Assembly (NCBI GenBank): GCA_964351775.1
Contig: CAYGPQ010000162.1
Span: 1-5,538 of the forward strand
Direction of reading: 5' to 3'
DNA length: 5,538 nucleotides
DNA from: Kordia sp964351775
GTDB taxonomy: Bacteria; Bacteroidota; Bacteroidia; Flavobacteriales; Flavobacteriaceae
Part shown: positions 1 to 5,538 of the stretch, in pieces
Numbering within the stretch: position 1 is the stretch's first letter
Layout: the number at the start of each line of letters is the position of its first letter
Made by a program: the position numbers and the translations under genes
The notes under the pieces: model-generated
Database searches by the model: none
What the model was told of the DNA's origin: nothing
Seen by the model: the letters and a program-made list of their open reading frames with translations, nothing else

Positions 1-1111
1 CACCGAAATTATTGTTAAATTAAAAGAAAAAGAAAAATATTATTACGACGAGAGTCATACACTTTCTATGTTATTTGAAATTAAAATTTTAAAACTTAAT
101 AATACAATTTACAGGGCAAATCTTTTATATACTAAAAGCGCATCTTCTCTTTCAGAAGCATTAAATAAAATATACGCTGAACTTAATTTAAAATTACAAA
201 TTGAATTAGATCAACATTTAGCATATGAAAAGATAATGGTTACTGACAAAAATAATAGCGATATAACTCTTAACAAAGGTCTGTTTCAACAGGTGTATGA
301 CAATCAATATTTTTATGTTTTAGATACAATCAATATGTATAAAAAAGCACTTTTAAGAATATATAAATCTGAATATTCAGAATCTAAAGCTTTTCCTATC
401 TGGGGGCAAAGAAACATTTCTAAAGGTGATTTACTTACAAAAATTGAAAACCCAAAGTTAAATTCTTGGAGTATAGGTTTTTTACAAAGCTATATGCCGT
501 TCACAGCAGACATTAACACAAACTATTCATTTTCAAAAAATAAACTATCTATAAATACAACAGAGTTATACGTTGGATATCAACAAAACATTAATAAAAT
601 TAAGCCATCTTTTTATATTAGAATTGGTGGTATATATGGAGATCTTTCTGGATTTACAGTTGGAACTGGCTTAGGCTTAAATTTTGATATATTGAAGGGA
701 TATATTTCAATAAAACCATTTTTGGGAATTGGTTTTATTACTTTATCTCATGATATTGAAGAAAATATTAAAAATAGTATTTTAAATAGTTTAGGAAATA
801 GGGAAAATTGGTTTCTAGAGGATACTGCAACTTCAAATTCTTACTACTTAAATAATGGAATAAGTGCTATTTTTCACATTGATAATAAAGAGCGTTTCTT
901 TTTGAACCTAACTCTTGGGATAAAAACATTTAGCGAAATTAATAAGAAATGGACAACAAACTATTATACTGGTGAAGAGTACGATGGTTATGGTGGAACA
1001 AGTTACGAAGATGAACAACAAATAACATTAATACCTGAATGGAAACTATTTAACAACATCAGTACAACTAATATTTATACTCAAATAGGAGTATCATATT
1101 TTTTTTGGTAG
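1..1111 (+). CDS. Probable outer-membrane beta-barrel protein, 5'-truncated by the window edge
   Basis: The reading frame is open from base 2 to the TAG at 1109-1111, giving 369 visible residues. The first ATG, at 68, is therefore probably internal, because 22 sense codons (starting Thr-Glu-Ile-Ile-Val) precede it without a stop. The first 150 or so visible residues are a mixed alpha/beta region that I do not recognise. From about residue 155 to the end, short stretches alternate polar and hydrophobic residues and are rich in Gly and aromatics (for example SFYIRIGGIYG and KPFLGIGFITL), separated by polar loops; this is typical of an outer-membrane barrel. The protein ends in VSYFFW, an aromatic C-terminus like the signal read by the BAM assembly machinery. 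Any signal peptide would lie outside the window. The gene converges on the ABC operon and is probably not co-regulated with it. Barrel class and function are unknown; a secreted beta-rich protein is the alternative. Confidence 0.82.
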   Translation, partial: TEIIVKLKEKEKYYYDESHTLSMLFEIKILKLNNTIYRANLLYTKSASSLSEALNKIYAELNLKLQIELDQHLAYEKIMVTDKNNSDITLNKGLFQQVYDNQYFYVLDTINMYKKALLRIYKSEYSESKAFPIWGQRNISKGDLLTKIENPKLNSWSIGFLQSYMPFTADINTNYSFSKNKLSINTTELYVGYQQNINKIKPSFYIRIGGIYGDLSGFTVGTGLGLNFDILKGYISIKPFLGIGFITLSHDIEENIKNSILNSLGNRENWFLEDTATSNSYYLNNGISAIFHIDNKERFFLNLTLGIKTFSEINKKWTTNYYTGEEYDGYGGTSYEDEQQITLIPEWKLFNNISTTNIYTQIGVSYFFW

Positions 1112-1260
1112 TATCTCTAGTCTTTAAACATTTTTTACTAACTAAACTATCCATAATAAGTATTAAATTATATGAAAAATTAAATAGTGATTTTAATTTT
1201 TCAAGTATTAGGATTAAAAAATATTATTGTAGATAACAGTTTTTAATAATGTGAGGATAT
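1112..1260. other. Convergent intergenic region
   Basis: This 149-base, very AT-rich gap lies between two genes that end toward each other, so no promoter is expected. Apart from the inverted repeat at 1173-1203 I see only weak short repeats, such as GATAT/ATATC flanking the SBP2 stop codon around 1256-1276. No tRNA, CRISPR repeat or small ORF is evident. Confidence 0.7.
1173..1203. terminator. Perfect 12-bp inverted repeat, candidate bidirectional terminator
   Basis: The left arm TGAAAAATTAAA (1173-1184) and right arm TTTAATTTTTCA (1192-1203) are exact reverse complements around the 7-base loop TAGTGAT. The repeat lies between two convergent genes, where a shared terminator would be expected. 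The T-rich right arm on each strand could supply the weak RNA-DNA hybrid. Against this, the stem has only one G-C pair, and no separate T-tract follows on either strand, so it would be a weak intrinsic terminator. Confidence 0.45.
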
Positions 1261-2991
1261 TTAAAAAATTATATCTTTTGTATTATCTTCATATTTAGGT
1301 ATTAAGTTGATGATTTTTTTACCGCCTATCACTTCCTCTAAATCTACTATAAAAACTCCATACTTATCTTTTATATATTCTTTATCTGAAAACCACATGT
1401 ATTTATAAACTACTTTTCTCTCTTTGGATATTTCTTCGAAGTATGAAATTTTCCAACGGGCAATTAGTTTGAAGCCCAATAGATTTTTAATATCAATTGC
1501 ATTTTTTATGATTGATGTGCTGTTATCGAAATTGATACTACTATTATTGTCTCCAAAACCAATCTTATTAATATTTGATTCCTTCGAAGGTTTTAATATA
1601 CTTTGAGTATGAAGTTCTCTATAATCATTTAAATCACTTTCAATTTGATTTCTACTATTATATTTTGAATTTAAAAGTGAAAAATAATTATCCGGTAAAG
1701 TCTTGTGTAAAATTGATGCTAGAAATAATTCATCTTTGTTTGAATAAAAATAATAATCAATATCAGCTTTAACATTTATTAGTGTAGAGTGACCAATATT
1801 GGTAAGATTAACATAGTAAGTGCCTTCTTCATTTTCATTTTCTACATAACTAAGCAAAAACTGAGCAGGAATGGATTTTCTGTCTTGAATTAACTGCTCT
1901 TGGAATTGTTCAACTTGTGAATTGATCGTGTCTTTTGTGCTTAAATTAGATAAATAATAACCAAACCAAGAACTAGCTAAAAAACCTAAAGGCACGATAA
2001 CAGCTTTTCTTTTGTCAAAAACTTTTTCATACAAATAATATTTATTGTAGAGATATCTAAAGGAGTTTGTTCTATTGTACTGAAGGTATTTAACGTTTAG
2101 CTTTTGATTTATAATTCCTTGATCAAAATAATATCTTCTTATATTGTCAAGATGAGAATCTTTTACCTCATTTGTTTTTTTATAGTTGCAAATCCCTATG
2201 TTTTTGATAATAGTTTCATCATAATCTAAATACTTTTTCTGGACTTTTCCTATCAAAGAAGCCGTATCTTTATTTTCATTAATTAATGATATGGCTTTGT
2301 CAATTATTCTTGATATTCTACTTATGATATTTGGATTTTCCTTTGTGAAGTTGTGATTAGCGACAAAGCTTCCAAAATAAAAAGGTTCTCTATCTAAAAC
2401 ATCAGGAATTATTGCTTTATCATTAGGAAAAAGTAATTTACCGATCCCTTCTTCAATGATCTTAGAGGCAATAGGATTATTAGTGAGAAGTATATCTATT
2501 TCTCTGTCTTGTAATTTTTTGGATTGATTTTTTGGATTGATTTTGACTAAATTATTTTCATCAAATCTTATTCCTTTTATAATTAATATTTTTTCTAGCC
2601 AAGCTTTATATGCTGATGTTGGGAAATATCCAATTTTTAAGTTTTTACAATTTTTTTCATCCGAAAATTCAAAATCTTTATTTGCTAACAAAAAGCTTAT
2701 TGGGTGTTGATCATCTTCAAATATTCCACTTAAAAAAGATAATTTAGCTCGCTTTTTAATCATTAACATAAACGCTATTGGCAAAGCACAATATCCACCG
2801 AAACTAATTTCATTGTTAGTCATGATTGAATTGACTAACTCTTCTGCTGTGTCGAATTTCTTAAATTCAACATTAATTAAACCAAATTCTTTAAATAATT
2901 TTTTTTCTTTTGCAATAAAAATTGGCAGACTTATTCTAAGATTTGAATAGCCTATTGTAATCTTCTCATCAATTATTTTTGTCTTTATCAC
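1261..2991 (-). CDS. SBP2: signal-less NitT/TauT-type substrate-binding domain fused to a TM helix and beta-rich C-terminal domain
   Basis: Residues about 11-306 (577-residue numbering from TTG 2994) are an NMT1/TauA-like binding domain collinear with SBP1. They share IGYxxLRIxLP (14-24), GGYCALPI (66-73), EDDQHPIS (93-100), PTSAYKAW (125-132), TNNPIA (171-176) and FYFGSF (205-210). A hydrophobic helix at about 331-349 follows a basic stretch (YEKVFDKRK), then a Gln/Glu-rich segment (355-372). A domain at about 376-560 follows, with beta-sandwich-like patterns (YYVNLTNIGHSTLINVKADI). The start is GTG at 2991, overlapping the permease stop as GTGA, or TTG at 2994. An in-frame TAA at 2995-2997 excludes any longer N-terminus, so there is no signal peptide. 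The positive-inside rule puts the SBP domain in the cytoplasm and the C-terminal domain outside. As the last gene of the importer operon it may regulate transport or sense internal substrate; this is inference. An unusually exported binding protein is the alternative. Confidence 0.85.
   Translation of the reverse strand: MIKTKIIDEKITIGYSNLRISLPIFIAKEKKLFKEFGLINVEFKKFDTAEELVNSIMTNNEISFGGYCALPIAFMLMIKKRAKLSFLSGIFEDDQHPISFLLANKDFEFSDEKNCKNLKIGYFPTSAYKAWLEKILIIKGIRFDENNLVKINPKNQSKKLQDREIDILLTNNPIASKIIEEGIGKLLFPNDKAIIPDVLDREPFYFGSFVANHNFTKENPNIISRISRIIDKAISLINENKDTASLIGKVQKKYLDYDETIIKNIGICNYKKTNEVKDSHLDNIRRYYFDQGIINQKLNVKYLQYNRTNSFRYLYNKYYLYEKVFDKRKAVIVPLGFLASSWFGYYLSNLSTKDTINSQVEQFQEQLIQDRKSIPAQFLLSYVENENEEGTYYVNLTNIGHSTLINVKADIDYYFYSNKDELFLASILHKTLPDNYFSLLNSKYNSRNQIESDLNDYRELHTQSILKPSKESNINKIGFGDNNSSINFDNSTSIIKNAIDIKNLLGFKLIARWKISYFEEISKERKVVYKYMWFSDKEYIKDKYGVFIVDLEEVIGGKKIINLIPKYEDNTKDIIF
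2988..2991 (-). promoter_or_regulatory. GTGA stop/start overlap, permease to SBP2
   Basis: The permease stop TGA (2990-2988) overlaps a GTG (2991-2989) that can start SBP2, a classic 4-base coupling junction. TTG at 2994 is the only other start option before the upstream in-frame TAA. No Shine-Dalgarno-like sequence is seen before either codon, so reinitiation by terminating ribosomes is plausible. Confidence 0.6.
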
Positions 2992-3734
2992 CAATTAACA
3001 AATTTATTTTCAAGTATTCTTAAGAAATAATTTAACATCATACCTATAGTTCCTAATAAAATAGCATAAGCATACACATAAGCAATTTTATAGTTGGATT
3101 GATAACTAGTAATAGATTCACCAATCCCATATTCTGGTCCAATAATCATTTCGCTAACAATTATGATGATTATGGAGAATGATATTATAGTTCTTACAGT
3201 ACTAAAGAATAAAGGTAGGACTTCAAAAAAAACAATATTTTTGAATAAAAAATATTTTGAAGGTTTTGCAGATTCAATTGCTTCAAATCTTTTAGAAGAA
3301 ATACTTCTGATAGCATCTGCTATTTGTAGTATAATTATTGGTAGTGCGCCAAATATAACGAGCCAAACTCTCCATTCATCACCTTGCTCATCCTGAAAAT
3401 TCACTAATATATAGAGCATTACGATTGGAGGTATTGATCTCCAGAAATCTAAAAACCAATTTGAACTTACATATAGTCTTGTGTTAAAACCAATTAAAAA
3501 ACCTAAAATAGTACCAGAAACTATAGTAATTATACTTGATTTCACTATTAAAATAAAGGTTGCTACAATATCATAATAATTGGACTTAAAAATATCGATG
3601 AAAGAGAAAAAAACAGTGTCAATTTTTGCGAACCATAAATTATTCATTTCAACAGTAAAAGATATAAGCGACCAAATAATTAGTGTTAGGACAAGAAAGC
3701 TTAATTGATATAATTTCTGGGTAGATTTTCTCAT
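2988..3734 (-). CDS. NitT/TauT-family ABC transporter permease
   Basis: This is the inner-membrane channel subunit (BPD_transp_1, TauC/SsuC-like; 248 residues, normal for the family). Predicted helices lie at about 8-27, 58-82, 98-113, 121-140, 173-198 and 217-239. The RSIPPIVMLYIL segment (99-110) matches the conserved 'RsiP' region of this class. The cytoplasmic EAA loop that docks on the ATPase lies at about 150-180 (FEAIESAKPSKY through VLPLFF). Its usual Gly (EAAxxxG) is replaced by Lys157, so the coupling helix is somewhat divergent. The ATG at 3734 overlaps the ATPase stop as ATGA, which supports the start and translational coupling. Only one permease gene is present, so a homodimer is expected. 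The substrate is not deducible from this subunit. Confidence 0.93.
   Translation of the reverse strand: MRKSTQKLYQLSFLVLTLIIWSLISFTVEMNNLWFAKIDTVFFSFIDIFKSNYYDIVATFILIVKSSIITIVSGTILGFLIGFNTRLYVSSNWFLDFWRSIPPIVMLYILVNFQDEQGDEWRVWLVIFGALPIIILQIADAIRSISSKRFEAIESAKPSKYFLFKNIVFFEVLPLFFSTVRTIISFSIIIIIVSEMIIGPEYGIGESITSYQSNYKIAYVYAYAILLGTIGMMLNYFLRILENKFVNW
3731..3734 (-). promoter_or_regulatory. ATGA stop/start overlap, ATPase to permease
   Basis: The ATPase stop TGA (3733-3731) overlaps the permease ATG (3734-3732). The upstream 25 bases contain no purine-rich ribosome-binding site, so translation of the permease is probably coupled to that of the ATPase. Confidence 0.7.
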
Positions 3735-4528
3735 AAAACGAGATTTAAATTGTATTTAGTATTTAATTTATTTACAAATAGAGGATATTCATCTTTTTTT
3801 ATATTTGAATTTTCTTCACCTAAGAAAATCTGATTATTAGTATTGTAATTAAATATAAATAGCGTGTCTGTAAAATCTATAATCTCTTCGAGATTGTGAG
3901 AAACTATTATTGTTGTTATTTTATTCTTTCTAATATATTTTAAAATATCATTTCTAAATTTTAGTCCTTTATTAAAAATATCAATAGCAGCAAATGGTTC
4001 ATCTAATGCTAATATATCTGGTGAAATTACAACAGATCTTAGTATTGATATTATTTGTTTTTGCCCTCCGCTTAACTCTGTGATTTTTTTCACAATTATA
4101 TTTCCATTCACTTTTTTTGCAAATCCATATTCTAAAAAAAAATCCAATTCACTTTTAAACCCAATGTCATTATAAAAATTATTTAATCGATTGCTGATCT
4201 CATTTTTACTTAATTTATAAGCTTCCATGAGTAGATTAATGTTTTTCTTTATAGAAAACCATGGATAAATAGACGAGTTATAATCTTGTGGCATGTAAAC
4301 TGTTACAAGATTACCTGTAAACTTTTTATATATAATTGAATTTAGGTTGTTAATTTTTAACTTATTAGCTGTTCTTACTAATGCTTTAAGTAGTGTAGAT
4401 TTTCCAACATGATTAGGACCAAAAAAGCCAACTATATCGCCATCTTCTATTTGCATATTTGGAACATAAACAACTTCTTTGTTGTTTTCATAAGACAGTC
4501 TTAGCTCACTAATTTTAATTTTAGCCAT
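3731..4528 (-). CDS. NitT/TauT-family ABC transporter ATP-binding protein
   Basis: This is the cytoplasmic nucleotide-binding subunit that powers the importer. All core motifs are present (numbering from ATG 4528): Walker A GPNHVGKST (37-45), Q-loop Gln81 in VYMPQDY, signature LSGGQ (152-156), Walker B with catalytic Glu in ILALDEP (Glu177), D-loop AAID, and switch His211 in IIVSHNLEE. It should therefore be active. Its length, 265 residues, is normal for TauB/SsuB-type proteins. Walker A has His where Gly or Ser is usual at the fourth position, which is still compatible with GxxxxGKST. I chose ATG 4528, 8 bases after the SBP1 stop, because TTG 4540 adds only MISK before a typical start (MAKIKIS). 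TTG 4540 overlaps the SBP1 stop as TTGA and cannot be excluded. The coding strand carries two A7 runs and one T9 run around 4084-4142, just before the signature motif. Confidence 0.95.
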   Translation of the reverse strand: MAKIKISELRLSYENNKEVVYVPNMQIEDGDIVGFFGPNHVGKSTLLKALVRTANKLKINNLNSIIYKKFTGNLVTVYMPQDYNSSIYPWFSIKKNINLLMEAYKLSKNEISNRLNNFYNDIGFKSELDFFLEYGFAKKVNGNIIVKKITELSGGQKQIISILRSVVISPDILALDEPFAAIDIFNKGLKFRNDILKYIRKNKITTIIVSHNLEEIIDFTDTLFIFNYNTNNQIFLGEENSNIKKDEYPLFVNKLNTKYNLNLVL

Positions 4529-4536
4529 TTTACTAA

Positions 4537-5538
4537 TCAATATTTAAGTTGAACTCCATTTAAATTAATATCTTTAGGTAAAATTTTCTTCTCTAAATAG
4601 TATTTTTTTAAATCAATTAAATTCGTCTCCATAGTCTCATTAACTTTTTTAAATTTAGAGTCTGGGAAATAACTTACGATTTCGGAAAACGCTTTTGGTA
4701 GATAAGGTTTTTTCGTTTTTTCGTTTATTTTCCCCATAATGAGATTTGCTTCCTTTGGATTTTGATTAATAAAATCAATTGCCATATCAATAGCCTTAGC
4801 AATCTTAATAACATCTTCTTTGGAATTGTCATAGTAATCTCTTCTAACATTAAAACTTCCAAAATAAAACTCACTAAACTTAGTAGTGCCTGGGACTAAA
4901 TTACTACCTAGTTTATATCCTATCCCCTTACTTTTAACTATAGTAGCAGCTGGATCATTCGTGAATAAGGCATCAACTGTTCCATTATTCAACGAATTAG
5001 CCTGCATATTGGGTTTAATATAACTTATAGTTACTTTTTCTAAATCTACATTGTTATACTTCAGAATGTCTTGTATCCAAACTTCATAAGCACGAGTTGG
5101 TAAAATTCCTATTCGTTTGCCTTCAAGATCTTTAATAGATTTTATATTTATAGTATCTTTCACAATCAGTTCACTAATTGGATGATTTTCATCTTCATAC
5201 ATCCCACCAAGAAATAATAATTCTTGGTTACTTTTAGCCATTGCACCAAAGGTTATTGGAAGTGCACAAAATCCACCTAGATCAATCTTACCACTAATTA
5301 TTGCATCCATCATTGGCTGGGCAGTTATATATGACTTTAGAGATACATTTTGTAAACCTACTTCATTAAAATAATCATTTTCATAAGCAACAATTACTGG
5401 TAGTGCAATTCTAAGATGAGGATATCCTATTACAATTTCTTTATTGGACTGATTTTTTTCATTCTCATTTTGATTGGGATTCAAATAAAAATATAAACCA
5501 ATTAATATTGATAATGATAAAACCCCTAGTATTATGGC
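4537..5538 (-). CDS. SBP1: membrane-anchored NitT/TauT-family substrate-binding protein, 5' end outside the window
   Basis: This extracytoplasmic binding protein delivers the substrate to the permease. The frame is open to the window edge, giving 333 visible residues. The first possible start inside, TTG 5484, is very unlikely because the 18 codons upstream encode a hydrophobic helix (AIILGVLSLSILIGLYFY) that must be the signal peptide or membrane anchor. No lipobox Cys follows it, so it looks like a signal-anchor rather than a lipoprotein. After an Asn/Gln/Glu/Lys linker the NMT1/TauA-like domain begins near EIVIGY. In visible numbering its motifs are LRIALP (42-47), GGFCALPI (88-95), EDENHPIS (115-122), PTRAYEVW (147-154), TNDPAA (193-198) and FYFGSF (224-229). 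All recur in SBP2, so the two genes are paralogues. It is the first visible gene of the operon; the promoter is off the edge. The ligand is unknown; family relatives bind nitrate, bicarbonate, sulfonates or thiamine precursors. Confidence 0.9.
   Translation of the reverse strand, partial: AIILGVLSLSILIGLYFYLNPNQNENEKNQSNKEIVIGYPHLRIALPVIVAYENDYFNEVGLQNVSLKSYITAQPMMDAIISGKIDLGGFCALPITFGAMAKSNQELLFLGGMYEDENHPISELIVKDTINIKSIKDLEGKRIGILPTRAYEVWIQDILKYNNVDLEKVTISYIKPNMQANSLNNGTVDALFTNDPAATIVKSKGIGYKLGSNLVPGTTKFSEFYFGSFNVRRDYYDNSKEDVIKIAKAIDMAIDFINQNPKEANLIMGKINEKTKKPYLPKAFSEIVSYFPDSKFKKVNETMETNLIDLKKYYLEKKILPKDINLNGVQLKY

Noticed and set aside
1220..1245. Weak ATTATT/AATAAT inverted repeat near the end of SBP2
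   Set aside because: Six A-T pairs in very AT-rich sequence are expected by chance.
1424..1772. Two small plus-strand open frames (60 and 65 codons) inside SBP2
   Set aside because: They lie antisense within a long, homologous coding region, have no family resemblance and no independent start signal; they are shadows of SBP2.
1261..2077. SBP2 as a fusion artefact of two neighbouring genes
   Set aside because: The reading frame is continuous through the junction at about residues 306-330 with no stop or homopolymer that would suggest a missed frameshift, and a TM helix sits sensibly between the domains.
3163..3396. Plus-strand 77-codon open frame inside the permease
   Set aside because: It is antisense to the EAA-loop and membrane-segment coding of a clear permease, with no domain or ribosome-binding signal.
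4529..4540. TTG start for the ATPase overlapping the SBP1 stop (TTGA)
   Set aside because: ATG 4528 lies four codons later and gives a typical family N-terminus; TTG starts are rare. It remains possible but not preferred.
1..5538. Defence, CRISPR, mobile-element or toxin-antitoxin content
   Set aside because: No direct repeat arrays, transposase or integrase motifs, terminal inverted repeats or nuclease motifs were found on either strand.

Overview
The window is AT-rich. It shows short intergenic spacing, no clear Shine-Dalgarno sequences, heavy Asn/Ile/Lys usage and a partial gene ending like an outer-membrane beta-barrel. Together these suggest a Gram-negative, low-GC bacterium, most likely Bacteroidota. 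That assignment is an inference from composition and gene style; there is no rRNA or other taxonomic marker.

Layout. From the left edge to 1111, on the plus strand, is the 3' part of a gene for a probable outer-membrane beta-barrel protein; its beginning lies outside the window. From 1112 to 1260 is a convergent intergenic gap containing a perfect 12-bp inverted repeat, a plausible shared terminator. From 1261 to the right edge, on the minus strand, is a tightly packed ABC-importer operon of the NitT/TauT class. In transcription order it reads: membrane-anchored substrate-binding protein (SBP1, 5' end outside the window), ATPase, permease, and a 577-residue protein (SBP2) whose N-terminal half is a paralogue of SBP1. 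The last two junctions are 4-base stop/start overlaps, and SBP1 and the ATPase are 8 bases apart or overlapping depending on the start chosen.

How they work together. SBP1, one permease and one ATPase (presumably each a dimer) make a complete importer for a small molecule that cannot be identified from sequence. The unusual part is SBP2. It repeats the putative ligand-pocket motifs of SBP1 but has no signal peptide: an in-frame stop lies directly before its start. After the SBP domain come a transmembrane helix (about residues 331-349), a short helical linker and a beta-rich C-terminal domain. The simplest topology puts the SBP-like domain in the cytoplasm and the C-terminal domain outside. 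This would suit a membrane-tethered sensor of internal substrate that regulates the importer, comparable to the cytoplasmic SBP-like regulatory domain of cyanobacterial NrtC. This is the main candidate for something undescribed here.
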